DNA of 64,000 nt from Modestobacter sp. VKM Ac-2977 (GCF_026968045.1 NZ_JAPVBQ010000001.1:633238-697237); one strand, 5' to 3'. Numbered from the stretch's first letter, positions 1 through 9,725 are shown. Notes: generated by a model from the sequence alone, not told the origin. A program made the numbers and translations.

Positions 1-270
1 TGGGGTCTCGACCAGCGCGCCCACGCTGCCGATCACCTGCGGGAGCCCGTCGGGCACCGGCCGGCCCAGCAGTCGCACGTCGCCGGCATCGGGCCGGATC
101 AGGCCCAGCAGCACCCGGATGGTCGTCGTCTTGCCCGAGCCGTTCGGGCCGAGGAACCCGTGCACGCCGCCGGACTCGACCACCAGCTCCAGGGAGTCCA
201 GGGCCTGCTGCGGCGGGCGGCCGCGTCGGGCGTAGCTCTTGGACACCGCGTGCATCTCCACGGCCGGCAC
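1..270 (-). CDS. ABC transporter ATP-binding protein (partial, 3' end outside window)
   Basis: This is the N-terminal 90 residues of an ABC ATPase that runs off the left edge. It starts at GTG 270, and a strong AGGAGG ribosome binding site lies just upstream (about 276-281). A Walker A motif GPNGSGKTT is followed by [15 protein letters not shown], the usual layout of ATPases that energise drug or unknown-substrate exporters of the CcmA/DrrA type. Walker B, the signature motif and any permease gene are not in the window, so the substrate cannot be named. Confidence is high for the family and low for the role. Confidence 0.85.
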   Translation of the reverse strand, partial: MPAVEMHAVSKSYARRGRPPQQALDSLELVVESGGVHGFLGPNGSGKTTTIRVLLGLIRPDAGDVRLLGRPVPDGLPQVIGSVGALVETP

Positions 271-376
271 GGATGCCTCCTGTCGCGACGGGGCTGGGCG
301 GGAGCACCGTGGCACAGCGCGCGCCCGGGCGACACCACCTGGCGTGCGTGTCCGGAACGAGTCCGGCCGCCGGTGG

Positions 377-1372
377 TCAGCGCGCGGCGCGCGGTGCGCC
401 GAGGAGCGCTGCCAGTGCGGCGTCGGAGGCAGCGAGCGCCGTCCGGTCGTGCGTGCTGCTGGAGGCGACCAGCTCGGCGGCGCCGGTCCGGTCGAGCAGC
501 TCGGCCAGCCGGCTCGCCACCTGGGCGGGGGTGCCGGCGATCGCGGCGGCGGCGGTCTGCTCGACGTAGGACTGCTGGCGCGGGGTGGGCGTGTGGGCCC
601 GGATCCCCGCCACCGGTTCCAGGGGCGGGAAGACGCCGGTGGTGCGGGCCCTGGCCATGGCCCAGGCCTCGGGCAGCAGCAGGTCGGTGGCCTCGCCGGC
701 GGTGTCGGCGACCAGCACGTCGAGGCTGATCGCCACCCGCGGCTCCGGTGCCTCCTCGCTCGGCCGGTAGCTGCGCCGGTACCCCGCCAGTGCGGCCAGC
801 CCGGGCTCCGGGTCGCCGGCCACGCCCAGCAGCGGGCCGCCGACGATCACCGGCAGCCCCAGCTCGGCCGCGACCGTGAGTCCCGAGCCGGTGGCCAGCA
901 CGAACATCGGGACGGCGGTGGCCGGGCGGGGGTGCGCGGTGATCGCCGCCGAGCCGGCGAGGAACGCCCGCAGCTCGGCCAGGTCGTCGGCGAAGTCCGG
1001 CTCGCCGGTGGAGCGCAGCGCCCGCCGTACGGGGGCGGTGAAGCCGGGGGAGCGGCCCAGGCCCAGGTCGACCCGGCCGGGGGCGAACGCGCTCAGGGTG
1101 GCGAACTGCTCGGCGACGACCAGCGGCTGGTGGTGCGGCAGCATCACGCCGGCCGAGCCGAGCCGGATGGTCGTCGTCCGGCCGGCTATCGCGGCCAGCA
1201 GCACTGCCGGGGCGGCACCGGCGACGCCCGGCACGCCGTGGTGCTCGGCGACCCAGAACCGCGCGAAGCCCAGCCGCTCGGCGGCGACCGCCCGCTCGAC
1301 GGTGGCGGTCAGTGCGGCGGCGTCCGGCTCGTCCACCCGGGTGCGGGCGCGGTCCAGCAGGGAGAGGCGCAT
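377..1372 (-). CDS. LLM class flavin-dependent oxidoreductase (luciferase-like)
   Basis: The 331-residue product matches the bacterial luciferase-like monooxygenase family. These are TIM-barrel enzymes that use reduced flavin (FMNH2 or F420H2) to oxidise a substrate. The N-terminus [10 protein letters not shown], the segment [17 protein letters not shown] and the stretch [19 protein letters not shown] followed by [11 protein letters not shown] are typical of the MsnO8-like subgroup. I chose the ATG at 1372 because its A is the last base of the TGA of the upstream spl-like gene (TGATG), which indicates translational coupling; a longer in-frame start at 1399 would lie inside that gene. The physiological substrate is unknown. 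Confidence 0.85.
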   Translation of the reverse strand: MRLSLLDRARTRVDEPDAAALTATVERAVAAERLGFARFWVAEHHGVPGVAGAAPAVLLAAIAGRTTTIRLGSAGVMLPHHQPLVVAEQFATLSAFAPGRVDLGLGRSPGFTAPVRRALRSTGEPDFADDLAELRAFLAGSAAITAHPRPATAVPMFVLATGSGLTVAAELGLPVIVGGPLLGVAGDPEPGLAALAGYRRSYRPSEEAPEPRVAISLDVLVADTAGEATDLLLPEAWAMARARTTGVFPPLEPVAGIRAHTPTPRQQSYVEQTAAAAIAGTPAQVASRLAELLDRTGAAELVASSSTHDRTALAASDAALAALLGAPRAAR

Positions 1373-2484
1373 CAGAACGCGTAGCGGACGTGCAGCCACG
1401 GGGCGTGCTGCCGGATGAGCTGCTGCAGCCGGTCGACCCCTGCCCGCTTCACGTCGTTGCGGTACCGGACGTTGACCTGGCCGTTCTGGCTGACCTTGGG
1501 CTGCTGGAGCTCCGGGCGCCAGAGCAGGTCCTCGGCCTGGGGGTGCCAGCCCAGGTTGACCTCGTGCAGGCCCTCGTTGTGGGTCAGCATGATCACCTCG
1601 GCGGCGGCCTGGGCCTTCGCGTCGTCGGAGAGCTCGTCGTCCAGCTGCTGCAGCAGCGCCGTCCAGTCGGCCTCCCAGCCCTCGCGCAGCACGACGGGGG
1701 AGAGGTTGAGGTGCACCTCGTAGCCGGCCGCGACGAAGTCGTCGACGGCGGCGATCCGCTCACCGACCTTGCTGGTGCGCACGTCCAGCACCGTGGCGTC
1801 GGACTGGGGCATCAGCGAGAAGCGGAGGCGGGTGCGGCCCTGCGGGTCGAGCTCGAGCAGCTGCCGGTTGACGTACTTGGTGGCGAAGGACGCCTTCGCC
1901 GTCGGCAGCGTGCGGAAGGTGGCGACCAGGTCGGCGACGTTGTCGCTGACCAGCGCGTCGACCGAGCAGTCGCTGTTCTCGCCGAGGTCGTAGACCCAGC
2001 TCTCCGGGTCGCACTGGTCGGGCTCGGTCTTCGAGCCCTGGCGGGCGACGTGCCGGCGCAGGTAGCCGGTGATCTGGTCGATGTTGGTGAACACCGTGAT
2101 CGGGTTGGCGTAGCCCTTCTGCCGCGGCACGTAGCAGTAGGCGCAGGCCATCGCGCAGCCGTTCGCGGTCGAGGGCGCGATCCAGTTGGCCGAGCGGCCG
2201 TTGGGCCGGGCCGACAGCGACTTCTTGACCCCGAGCACCAGCGTCTCGGTCTTCACCCGCACCCAGCGGTCGACGTTGCCCTCGTTGCCGTGCAGGTCGG
2301 GGATCTGCCAGTGCGAGGGCACCTCCACGAGCTCCGCACCGGGGAAGCGGGCCAGGACCTGCCGCCCGCGCGGGGAGGCGGCGGCCGCGGGCTCCGCGTA
2401 GACCGTGCGCACCTGCAGCAGCCGGTTGGCGACCGGTGTCTCGGGCGGGAGGACGTCGTCGAACAGGGTCAGGGCGTCCGTCAC
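1372..2484 (-). CDS. Spore photoproduct lyase-family radical SAM protein
   Basis: The 370-residue protein carries the radical SAM cluster motif CxxxCxxC at residues 110-117 (CAMACAYC), which binds a 4Fe-4S cluster that cleaves S-adenosylmethionine. The rest (SANWIAPSTANGC, KASFATKYVN, LRFSLMPQ) matches the spore photoproduct lyase family, which reverses the spore photoproduct thymine lesion directly. A further cysteine at residue 173 (GENSDCSVDAL) lies near where the catalytic H-donor cysteine of Bacillus Spl falls, but the local spacing differs, so equivalence is uncertain. It starts at GTG 2484 and is coupled to the downstream luciferase-like gene. The host is probably not an endospore former, so the lesion repaired may be UV damage to dry DNA. 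Confidence 0.85.
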   Translation of the reverse strand: MTDALTLFDDVLPPETPVANRLLQVRTVYAEPAAAASPRGRQVLARFPGAELVEVPSHWQIPDLHGNEGNVDRWVRVKTETLVLGVKKSLSARPNGRSANWIAPSTANGCAMACAYCYVPRQKGYANPITVFTNIDQITGYLRRHVARQGSKTEPDQCDPESWVYDLGENSDCSVDALVSDNVADLVATFRTLPTAKASFATKYVNRQLLELDPQGRTRLRFSLMPQSDATVLDVRTSKVGERIAAVDDFVAAGYEVHLNLSPVVLREGWEADWTALLQQLDDELSDDAKAQAAAEVIMLTHNEGLHEVNLGWHPQAEDLLWRPELQQPKVSQNGQVNVRYRNDVKRAGVDRLQQLIRQHAPWLHVRYAF

Positions 2485-2583
2485 ACCCGGTGCAGCGCTG
2501 CCCGGCCGACGGCTGTTCCACCGGGCGATGTGGTGATGGCCCTAGGCTCAGCGCTCCGCCGTCCCCCAACTCGGAGGTCCTCT

Positions 2584-3003
2584 GTGCTGGCCAGCATCGG
2601 CTACGCCGTCGCCTACACCGGCGTCGGCATCCTGCTGCTCGTGGTGGGCGCCCTCGCTCTCGACCTGCTCACCCCCGGCCACCTGGCCAAGCACATCTAC
2701 GAGGAGCGCTCGGTCAACGCCGGCATCGCGCTGGCGGCCGGCCTCCTCGGGCAGGGCGCGATCGCCTTCACCACCATCTGGACCAACGCGACCAGCGGGT
2801 TCGGGCGGGCGCTGCTCTACACCGTCGTCTTCGGGCTGCTCGGCGTGCTGCTGCAGGCGCTGGTGTTCCTGCTGCTCGACCTGCTCACCCCTGGGCGGCT
2901 GGGCCAGCACCTCACCGAGGTGACCTTCCACCCCGCGAGCCTGATCTCCGCCGGTGCGACGCTCGCGGTGTCGGCGATCATCGTCGCGTCCATCTGGCCT
3001 TGA
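2584..3003 (+). CDS. DUF350 family membrane protein
   Basis: The 139-residue protein has four hydrophobic helices arranged as two similar halves. Each half contains the phrase LLTPG followed by H or RLGQH (first half around residue 30, second around 100), typical of DUF350 proteins with an internal duplication. It starts at GTG 2584 behind a GGAGGTC ribosome binding site. The function of the family is unknown; DUF350 proteins sit in the inner membrane and often accompany glutathionylspermidine-type or stress genes elsewhere. Its last 187 bp are overlapped on the opposite strand by the tail of the EamA transporter gene. Confidence 0.75.
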   Translation: MLASIGYAVAYTGVGILLLVVGALALDLLTPGHLAKHIYEERSVNAGIALAAGLLGQGAIAFTTIWTNATSGFGRALLYTVVFGLLGVLLQALVFLLLDLLTPGRLGQHLTEVTFHPASLISAGATLAVSAIIVASIWP

Positions 3004-3881
3004 GCGGGCCGGCGCGTCGTCGTCGCCAGCAGCACCCCGGCGACGACGACGGCGCCGCAGCCGAGCTCCACCGCTGACGTGCGGTCGCCCAGCGCCAGCC
3101 ACGAGGCGCCGATGCCGACCACCGGTACGAGCATCGAGAAGGGCGCGACCGTGCTCGACGGGTGCCGGGCCATCAGCGCCGTCCACAGGCCCGACCCGAG
3201 CAGGGTCGCCACGACGACGGTGTAGAGCAGCCCGGCCAGTGCCAGCAGGCCCTGCCGGCTGTCCAGCGTGGTGAACGACCGGGCGATCGCGTCCGGTCCC
3301 TCGGCGACCAGGGAGACCGCGAGCATCGGCAGCGGCGGCACCACGCTCATCCAGAGGGTGAGCTTGAGCGGCTCGGACGCCCGCGCCTGCCGGGTGCAGA
3401 GGTTGCCCAGTGCCCAGCCCAGCCCGCCGCAGAGGGTGAGCAGCACGGGCAGCGCCAGCGCGGCGCCGCCGATCTCGGCCCGGTAGAGGGCGATGCCGCC
3501 CAGCCCGGCGACCGCGATGCCGATGCCGGTGAGCTGGCGGGCGGTGAGCCGCTCGTGCAGCAGCAGCCCGGCCAGCAGCACGGTGAACGGCGCCGAGGAC
3601 TGCAGCACGAGCGAGGCCAGCCCGGTCGGCATGCCGGTGTCCATCGCCAGGTAGAGGAAGAAGAACTGCAGGACGCCGAACCCGGTGCCGTAGCCGATCA
3701 GCCAGCGCAGCGGCACGTCGGGGCGCGGCACGAACAGCAGCGTCGGGACGGCGAGGAGGGCGAACCGCAGCGCGACCAGGGCGAAGGGCGGGAACTGCTC
3801 CAGCGACAGGTGGATGGCGGTGAAGTTCAGCCCCCAGAGCACGGCGACGAGGCAGGCGAGCAGGCGGTCACGGAGGGGCAC
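2817..3881 (-). CDS. EamA/DMT-family transporter with antisense-overlapping C-terminal tail
   Basis: This is an inner-membrane exporter of the drug/metabolite transporter superfamily with about ten hydrophobic helices in two EamA repeats; LVAVLWGLNFTAIHLSL opens the first and LGWALGNLCTRQA the second. The likely start is GTG 3881, giving MPLRDRLLACLVAVLWG; a TTG at 3911 is an alternative. The family core ends near ATTTRRP (about 3010), but no stop occurs until 2817. The final 60 or so residues are therefore hydrophilic, Ser/Arg-rich and read antisense through the DUF350 gene. It is transcribed divergently from a LysR regulator, a common arrangement for regulated exporters of amino acids or metabolites. 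Confidence 0.85.
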   Translation of the reverse strand: MPLRDRLLACLVAVLWGLNFTAIHLSLEQFPPFALVALRFALLAVPTLLFVPRPDVPLRWLIGYGTGFGVLQFFFLYLAMDTGMPTGLASLVLQSSAPFTVLLAGLLLHERLTARQLTGIGIAVAGLGGIALYRAEIGGAALALPVLLTLCGGLGWALGNLCTRQARASEPLKLTLWMSVVPPLPMLAVSLVAEGPDAIARSFTTLDSRQGLLALAGLLYTVVVATLLGSGLWTALMARHPSSTVAPFSMLVPVVGIGASWLALGDRTSAVELGCGAVVVAGVLLATTTRRPAQGQMDATMIADTASVAPAEIRLAGWKVTSVRCWPSRPGVSRSSSRNTSACSSTPSSPKTTV

Positions 3882-3952
3882 GGGACGAGCCTGCCGTCCG
3901 GCGTCGTCCAACTCCAGTGAAGAGTTGTTGACCGTCCGTTCAGACTGTCTAC

Positions 3953-4858
3953 ATGGACTTGAGGACCCTGGAGACCCTTCGCGCCGTCCGCAGTCAGGGC
4001 GGGGTCACCGCGGCGGCCGGCGTCCTGCACCTGACGCCCTCGGCGGTCTCGCAGCAGCTGGCCGCGCTCACCGCGGAGATGGGCGTGCCGCTCACCGAGC
4101 GGGTGGGGCGCGGACTGCGGCTCACCCCGGCGGGTGCGGCGCTGGCCGACGCCGCCGTCGACGTCGCCGTGGCGGTTGAGCGCGCCCGGGCGGCCTGCCA
4201 CGCCGATCGGGACCTGCCGGTCGGCACGGTGCGCGTCTCGGCCTTCCAGAGCGCCGCCCAGCTGATCTTCCCCCGGCTGCTCGGCGCCGTCGCCGGCTGG
4301 GACGGCGTGACGCTGGAGTGCGCCGACGAGGACGTCGCGCTCGCCGACTTCGCCGACCTCACCGACCGCTTCGACGTGGTGGTCGCCCACCGTCCGGACG
4401 GCGCCGCGGACTGGCCTCCCGGGGTGCGGGTCGTGCCGCTGTTCCGCGAGCCGCTGGACGTCGCGGTGGGCCCTGGGCACCGGCTCGCCGACCGATCGGC
4501 GATCACCCCCGACGAGCTCGCCGGCGAGGCCTGGATCACCGTGCGCGAGGGCTTCCCCGTGGCGCCGGTGCTGGCCGCGGTGGCGGCCCGGTCGGGGGCT
4601 GCACCGCGCATCGCCCACCGGATCAACGACTTCGCGGTGGCCGCGGCGATGGTCGCAGCCGGGCACGGGATCTCGCTGCTGCCGCGGTACACCACCTCCT
4701 CCCTGCCGGGGGTGCGGTTGCTGCCGCTGACCGGGGTGCCGGCGGGGCGCCGGGTGGAGGCGCTGCTGCGCCCGGACCGGGCCGAGCGGCGGGTGGTGGC
4801 GCGGGTGGTCGACGCACTGACGGGTCTGGCTGCCGAGATCGACGGCCGAGCCGGCTGA
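3953..4858 (+). CDS. LysR family transcriptional regulator
   Basis: The 301-residue protein has an N-terminal winged helix-turn-helix (residues 1-60; GGVTAAAGVLHLTPSAVSQQ is the recognition region) and a C-terminal type 2 periplasmic-binding fold that senses a small ligand. The start at ATG 3953 gives the canonical MDLRTLETLRAV. About 71 bp separate it from the divergent EamA transporter, so it most likely regulates that gene and itself from the shared spacer. The ligand is unknown. Confidence 0.9.
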   Translation: MDLRTLETLRAVRSQGGVTAAAGVLHLTPSAVSQQLAALTAEMGVPLTERVGRGLRLTPAGAALADAAVDVAVAVERARAACHADRDLPVGTVRVSAFQSAAQLIFPRLLGAVAGWDGVTLECADEDVALADFADLTDRFDVVVAHRPDGAADWPPGVRVVPLFREPLDVAVGPGHRLADRSAITPDELAGEAWITVREGFPVAPVLAAVAARSGAAPRIAHRINDFAVAAAMVAAGHGISLLPRYTTSSLPGVRLLPLTGVPAGRRVEALLRPDRAERRVVARVVDALTGLAAEIDGRAG

Positions 4859-4971
4859 TCGGCACGGCCGCCGGGTGGACGGCTCCCGTCGGACGGCAGT
4901 GCCGTTTGGCCTGGTCGGGCGAGGGCACCGGGACCAGGACGACGCAGCGTGCGTCCGACGAACGGAGCCCC

Positions 4972-6159
4972 ATGAAGGCAGTGACCTGGCACGGCAAGCA
5001 GGACGTCCGGGTGGACACCGTGGACGACCCCTTCGTCCAGGCCCCCACCGATGCGGTGATCCGGGTGACGACGACCAACATCTGCGGCTCGGACCTGCAC
5101 CTGTACGACCCGCTGGCGCCCTTCATGGGCGTGGGCGACGTGCTCGGTCACGAGGCGATGGGCCAGGTCGTCGAGGTCGGCGCGGAGGCCGGCGACCTCA
5201 AGATCGGTGACCGGGTCTCCATCCCGTTCCAGATCTCCTGCGGGCACTGCTGGATGTGCCAGCAGCACCTGTACACGCAGTGCGAGACCACCCAGGTGCG
5301 CGACCAGGGGATGGGTGCGGCGCTGTTCGGCTTCTCCAAGCTCTACGGCGAGGTGCCGGGCGGGCAGGCCGAGTACCTGCGGGTGCCGCAGGCGCAGTTC
5401 ACCCACATCAAGCTGCCCGAGGGGCCGGCCGACGACCGGTTCGCCTACCTCTCGGACATCCTGCCCACCGCCTGGCAGGGCGTGGAGTACGCCGGGGTGC
5501 CCGACGGCGGCACGCTCGTGGTCCTGGGGCTGGGCCCGATCGGTGACTTCGCCTGCCGGATCGGCCAGCACAAGGGCTACCGGGTGATCGGCGTGGACCT
5601 GGTACCCGAGCGGCTGGCCCGGGTCGCCGCCCGCGGCATCGAGGTCCTGGACCTGCGCGAGCACTCCGACGACCTGGGCGACGCGATCCGGGACATGACC
5701 GACGGGCGGGGGCCGGACTCCGTGCTCGACGCGGTCGGCATGGAGGCCCACGGTTCGCCGGCGACCGGGTTCGTGCAGAAGGCGGCCGGGTTGCTGCCGC
5801 GGGCCGTCGCCGCCCCGGTGATGAAGGAGGCCGGAGTCGACCGGCTCAACGCCCTGTACTCGGCGATCGACATCGTCCGGCGCGGCGGGACGATCTCGAT
5901 CTCCGGTGTCTACGGCGGCGCGGCCGACCCGATGCCGATGATCACGCTGTTCGACAAGCAGATCCAGCTGCGGATGGGCCAGGCGAACATCAAGCGCTGG
6001 GTCCCGGACATCATGCCGCTGCTCACCGACGCCGACCCGCTCGGCGTGGACACCTTCGCCACCCACCGGCTGCCGATGTCCCAGGCACCGGAGGCCTACA
6101 AGGCGTTTCAGGAGAAGGCCGACGGCTACGTGAAGGTCCAGCTCAAGCCCGAGCTGTGA
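4972..6159 (+). CDS. Zinc-dependent alcohol dehydrogenase (glutathione-independent formaldehyde dehydrogenase-like)
   Basis: The 395-residue protein is a medium-chain dehydrogenase. Catalytic zinc ligands are visible as NICGSDLHLY and GHEAMGQVVEVG; the structural zinc site is CGHCWMCQQHLYTQC, near residues 88-102. The Rossmann motif LGLGPIGDFACRIGQ binds NAD(P). The length, and an insertion around residues 260-290 with GLLPRAVAAPVMKEAG, resemble the long-chain subgroup that includes formaldehyde dismutase or dehydrogenase and threonine-dehydrogenase-like enzymes. The substrate is not certain. It starts at ATG 4972 after a weak GGAG element and appears monocistronic. Confidence 0.85.
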   Translation: MKAVTWHGKQDVRVDTVDDPFVQAPTDAVIRVTTTNICGSDLHLYDPLAPFMGVGDVLGHEAMGQVVEVGAEAGDLKIGDRVSIPFQISCGHCWMCQQHLYTQCETTQVRDQGMGAALFGFSKLYGEVPGGQAEYLRVPQAQFTHIKLPEGPADDRFAYLSDILPTAWQGVEYAGVPDGGTLVVLGLGPIGDFACRIGQHKGYRVIGVDLVPERLARVAARGIEVLDLREHSDDLGDAIRDMTDGRGPDSVLDAVGMEAHGSPATGFVQKAAGLLPRAVAAPVMKEAGVDRLNALYSAIDIVRRGGTISISGVYGGAADPMPMITLFDKQIQLRMGQANIKRWVPDIMPLLTDADPLGVDTFATHRLPMSQAPEAYKAFQEKADGYVKVQLKPEL

Positions 6160-6274
6160 ACCCGCCCGGTGGCCGGTCCCGCGGGGGGCCGGCCGCCGGC
6201 CGTCGGGTCACCCGTGCGGGTCGTCCCGGCCGACGAACGCGCGGTGCCCGTTCTCCCCGGACCGATGAGGTGGC

Positions 6275-7243
6275 ATGGAATGGACGCGCAGCGCGCCTGA
6301 GGTGGCGACTGCCCGCGTCATCGGACCGGTCATCGGGGCGCTGTACCTGGCCGGGGGGCTCGCCGTCCTCACGGTCGTCGCGTTCGGCGGCGGGGCGCGG
6401 CCCGTCTCGCCCGCGCTGGTGGCGATCGGCCCGGTCGCCATGCTGGCCGGCGGTGCGGTGGTCCGCTGGGGCCACCACCTGCCGCGGTCGGTGTTCCACC
6501 TGCTCGTGTTCCTGGGCACCACGCTGATCAGCGTCGTCGTCTACACCGCGCCCGACCCGGCGTCGGCCATGGCGCTGGCCAGCATCTACTCCTTCGTGGC
6601 CGTGGCGGCGTTCTTCCTCTTCGCGCTACCGGTGGCCTCGGCCTACCTGGTCCTCGCGCTCGCCGCCTGCACCGTCGTCCTGCCGATGCGCGGGGTGCCG
6701 GCCGGGCCGGTCGTCGCGCTCGCCGTCGTCATGGCCGCCATCGGGCTGGTGGTCGCCACGCTGGCCCGGCGCGCCTCCGCCGCCAGCCTGGACGGGCTCA
6801 CCGGCCTGGCCAACCGGCGCGGCTTCGACGACGCGCTCGAGGAGACGGTCCGGATCGCGGGGCGCACCGGCGCCGACCTTTCCGTGGCGCTGGTGGACAT
6901 CGACCACTTCAAGTCCATCAACGACCAGCACGGGCACGCCGCCGGCGACGAGCTGCTCCGGACGGTGGCAGACGAGTGGCTGCCCCGGGTGCCCCGCGGG
7001 TCCGTGCTCGCCCGGCACGGCGGCGACGAGTTCGCGCTGCTGCTCCCCGCCCACGCCGGCCCGGCCGCGCTCGCGGTGGTCGAGCAACTGCGGCGCGCCT
7101 CCGCGGGCGTGCCGCTGTCGATCGGCGTCGCCGAGCACGAGCCGGGCGAGCCGACCTCCCAGTTCATGCGCCGTGCCGACAGCGCGCTCTACCGGGCGAA
7201 GGCGGCCGGACGTGCGCGCAGCGTCCTCGCCGAGGACCGCTGA
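6275..7243 (+). CDS. Membrane-anchored diguanylate cyclase (GGDEF)
   Basis: The 322-residue protein begins with about six hydrophobic segments (residues 15-165). A cytoplasmic GGDEF domain follows, starting at [16 protein letters not shown]. The active-site motif is an intact GGDEF (residues 249-253, in HGGDEFALL), and metal and substrate positions ([15 protein letters not shown]) are conserved, so c-di-GMP synthesis from two GTP is expected. No inhibitory RxxD is evident just before the motif. The start ATG 6275 follows a GAGG element. The membrane part is not a recognised sensory domain. Confidence 0.9.
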   Translation: MEWTRSAPEVATARVIGPVIGALYLAGGLAVLTVVAFGGGARPVSPALVAIGPVAMLAGGAVVRWGHHLPRSVFHLLVFLGTTLISVVVYTAPDPASAMALASIYSFVAVAAFFLFALPVASAYLVLALAACTVVLPMRGVPAGPVVALAVVMAAIGLVVATLARRASAASLDGLTGLANRRGFDDALEETVRIAGRTGADLSVALVDIDHFKSINDQHGHAAGDELLRTVADEWLPRVPRGSVLARHGGDEFALLLPAHAGPAALAVVEQLRRASAGVPLSIGVAEHEPGEPTSQFMRRADSALYRAKAAGRARSVLAEDR

Positions 7244-7253
7244 GCAGCTCGGG

Positions 7254-8426
7254 TCAGCGGCGGCCGGCGAGCACCGACTCGTAGACCTCGGCGGTCTGCT
7301 GGGCGATCGCCGGCCAGCCGAACTCCGCCAGCACCCGCTCCCGGCCGGCCGCGCCCATCGCGGCGGCGCGGCCGGGGTCGGCGAGCAGCTCGGCCATCCG
7401 CGCCGCCAGCCCGGCGGCGAAGGCGGTCGGGTCCTCGGCGTCGTAGGGCACCAACAGACCGGTGCGGCCGTCGTCCACGACCTCCGGGATGCCGCCCACG
7501 GCGCTGGCCACGACCGCGGTGCCGCAGGCCGCGGCCTCCAGGTTCACGATGCCCAGCGGCTCGTACACCGACGGGACGACGAAGACCGTCGCCCCGGTGA
7601 TCAGCGGCACCAGCTGCTCGCGCGGCAGCATCTGCTCGATCCACACCACGCCGGTGCGGCGGGTCTGCAGCTCGGCCACGGCGTCGGCCACCTGCGCGCG
7701 CTCGGCCGGGGTGTCGGGCGCGCCGGCGCAGAGCACCAGGCCGGCCTCGGGGGGCAGCTGCTCGGCCGCGGCCAGCAGGTGCATCAGCCCCTTCTGCCGG
7801 GTGATCCGGCCGACGAACAGCGCGTACGGCCGGTCGGGGTCGACCCCCACCGAGCGGACGACGTCGGGCGCCTCGATCGGCCGGTAGGCCTGGGCGTCCA
7901 CCCCGTTGCCGACCACGACGACCTTCGCCGGGTCCAGGTCGGGGTAGACGTCGAGGACGTCGGCCCGCATGCCCCGGCTGACCGCGATCACCGCGTCGGC
8001 GGAGGCGTAGGCGGTGCGCTCCACCCAGGAGGAGAGCCGGTAGCCCCCGCCCAGCTGGTCGGCCTTCCACGGCCGGCGGGGCTCCAGGGAGTGTGCGGTC
8101 ACCACGTGCGCGGAGCCGTGCACCAGCGAGGCCAGGTGCCCGGCGTGGTTGGCGTACCAGGTGTGCGAGTGCACCAGCTCGGCGTCGGCCAGCGCGGCGG
8201 CGATCTCCACGTCGACCCCGACGGCCTGCAGCGCGCCGTTGGCGGCCTGCAGCCCGGACGGCACCCCGTGGCCGGTCGCGTCGGCGCGGGGCCCGCCGAA
8301 GCAGTGGACGTCCAGCTCCGGCCCCTGCTCGAGTCCACGCAGGGCGGCGACGAGGTGCTCGACGTGCACCCCGGCCCCTCCGTAGACGTCCGGCGGCCAT
8401 TCCCGGGTGATCACTCCGACGCGCAC
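7254..8426 (-). CDS. glgA: Glycogen synthase, actinobacterial GlgA/GlgM type
   Basis: The 390-residue GT-B glycosyltransferase opens with the donor/acceptor loop [17 protein letters not shown]. Later come [16 protein letters not shown] and the E-x7-E nucleotide-sugar motif in [19 protein letters not shown]. Enzymes of this actinobacterial group transfer glucose from ADP-glucose to glycogen or make maltose-1-phosphate for alpha-glucan synthesis. The gene is divergent from glgC, as in Mycobacterium, and only 72 bp separate the two starts. A TAGGGT box 6 nt before GTG 8426 suggests a leaderless transcript. Confidence 0.92.
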   Translation of the reverse strand: MRVGVITREWPPDVYGGAGVHVEHLVAALRGLEQGPELDVHCFGGPRADATGHGVPSGLQAANGALQAVGVDVEIAAALADAELVHSHTWYANHAGHLASLVHGSAHVVTAHSLEPRRPWKADQLGGGYRLSSWVERTAYASADAVIAVSRGMRADVLDVYPDLDPAKVVVVGNGVDAQAYRPIEAPDVVRSVGVDPDRPYALFVGRITRQKGLMHLLAAAEQLPPEAGLVLCAGAPDTPAERAQVADAVAELQTRRTGVVWIEQMLPREQLVPLITGATVFVVPSVYEPLGIVNLEAAACGTAVVASAVGGIPEVVDDGRTGLLVPYDAEDPTAFAAGLAARMAELLADPGRAAAMGAAGRERVLAEFGWPAIAQQTAEVYESVLAGRR

Positions 8427-8432
8427 GGACTC

Positions 8433-8438
8433 ACCCTA
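8433..8438 (-). promoter_or_regulatory. TANNNT -10 box for leaderless glgA
   Basis: TAGGGT on the minus strand ends 6 nt before the GTG of glgA. That places the transcription start at or next to the start codon. It lies back to back with the glgC box at 8487. Confidence 0.55.
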
Positions 8439-8486
8439 GGTGGTCGGAGCGGGCGGGCAGGGGGAGCGGACGCCGCGTGCACCCGT

Positions 8487-8492
8487 TACGGT
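8487..8492 (+). promoter_or_regulatory. TANNNT -10 box for leaderless glgC
   Basis: TACGGT ends 6 nt before the ATG of glgC and no ribosome binding site is present. This fits a leaderless mRNA. Confidence 0.55.
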
Positions 8493-8498
8493 CCGTCC

Positions 8499-9719
8499 AT
8501 GCGTGGCGGCCCTCGAGTTCTCGGCATCGTGCTGGCAGGTGGTGAGGGCAAGCGCCTCGCCCCGTTGACCCAGGACCGGGCGAAGCCCGCGGTCCCCTTC
8601 GGGGGCAACTACCGGCTCATCGACTTCGTGCTGTCCAGCCTGGTCAACGCCGACATCCGGCGGATCGCGGTGCTCACCCAGTACAAGAGCCACTCGCTGG
8701 ACCGGCACATCACCACCGTGTGGCGGATGTCGACGCTGCTGGGCAGCTACATCACCCCGGTGCCGGCGCAGCAGCGGCTGGGCCCTCGCTGGTACACCGG
8801 CAGCGCCGACGCGATCTACCAGAGCCTGAACCTGATCTACGACGACCGGCCGGAGATCGTCGTCGTCTTCGGTGCCGACCACGTGTACCGGATGGACCCG
8901 TCGCAGATGATCGACCAGCACCTGGCCACCGGCGCGGGCGTGACCGTCGCGGGCCTGCGGGTGCCCCGTAAGGAGGCGACCGCCTTCGGCGTCATCGACG
9001 CCGACGAGAACGGCAAGGTGCGCCAGTTCCTGGAGAAGCCGGCCGACCCGCCGGGGATGCCGGGCAGCCCGGACGAGACGTTCGCGTCGATGGGCAACTA
9101 CGTGTTCACCACCGACGCGCTGCTCGAGGCGCTGCGGGTCGACGCCGCCGACGAGAACTCGGTGCACGACATGGGCGGGTCGATCATGCCGATGATGGCC
9201 GACGCCGGTGACGCCTACGTCTACGACTTCAGCAGCAACGTCGTGCCCGGCGAGACCGAGCGCGACCACGGCTACTGGCGGGACGTGGGGACGCTGGACG
9301 CCTACTACGACTCGCACATGGACCTGGTCTCGGTCAGCCCGATCTTCAACCTCTACAACGACCGCTGGCCCATCTACACCCTGCCGCCGATGCTGCCGCC
9401 GGCGAAGTTCGTGCTGGGCGGCCGGGCCGAGGAGTCGATGGTCAGCGCCGGGGTGATCATCGACGGCGGCTCCGTGCACGGTTCGGTGGTCGCACCGAAC
9501 GTGCGCCTGGAGCGCGGTTCGCGGGTCGAGGCCAGCGTGCTGATGGACGGCGTCCACATCGGTGAGGGCGCCGTCGTGCGCCGCGCCATCCTGGACAAGA
9601 ACGTCGTCGTCCCGCCGGGAGCGCAGATCGGGGTCGACCCCGAGCGGGACCGGGAGCGGTACCACGTGAGCGCGAGCGGCATCACCGTCCTGGGCAAGGG
9701 CTCCCGCGCCATCCTGTAG
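8499..9719 (+). CDS. glgC: Glucose-1-phosphate adenylyltransferase (ADP-glucose pyrophosphorylase)
   Basis: The 406-residue protein makes ADP-glucose from ATP and glucose-1-phosphate, the committed step of glycogen synthesis. The nucleotidyltransferase signature [19 protein letters not shown] is at residues 13-31, [12 protein letters not shown] and [10 protein letters not shown] follow, and a C-terminal left-handed beta-helix ([20 protein letters not shown]) carries allosteric and oligomer contacts. The start ATG 8499 is set by the preceding TACGGT box. With glgA it forms a divergent glycogen-synthesis pair. The gene is followed 6 nt later by a 2H phosphoesterase. Confidence 0.96.
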   Translation: MRGGPRVLGIVLAGGEGKRLAPLTQDRAKPAVPFGGNYRLIDFVLSSLVNADIRRIAVLTQYKSHSLDRHITTVWRMSTLLGSYITPVPAQQRLGPRWYTGSADAIYQSLNLIYDDRPEIVVVFGADHVYRMDPSQMIDQHLATGAGVTVAGLRVPRKEATAFGVIDADENGKVRQFLEKPADPPGMPGSPDETFASMGNYVFTTDALLEALRVDAADENSVHDMGGSIMPMMADAGDAYVYDFSSNVVPGETERDHGYWRDVGTLDAYYDSHMDLVSVSPIFNLYNDRWPIYTLPPMLPPAKFVLGGRAEESMVSAGVIIDGGSVHGSVVAPNVRLERGSRVEASVLMDGVHIGEGAVVRRAILDKNVVVPPGAQIGVDPERDRERYHVSASGITVLGKGSRAIL

Positions 9720-9725
9720 CCGACG

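Noticed and set aside
1312-3003. Long plus-strand open frame of 563 codons
   Set aside because: Only its end (from 2584) is coding. The rest is the antisense shadow of the Spl-like gene, a usual effect of high GC. The true start at 2584 has a ribosome binding site.
3994-6066. 690-codon minus-strand frame across lysR and the alcohol dehydrogenase
   Set aside because: The translation is Arg/His/Gly-rich without family motifs, and both genes on the plus strand have clear domains.
6160-6240. GGCCGG-rich stretch after the alcohol dehydrogenase as a terminator
   Set aside because: Several overlapping weak stems are possible, but none is clearly better than expected for such GC-rich DNA.
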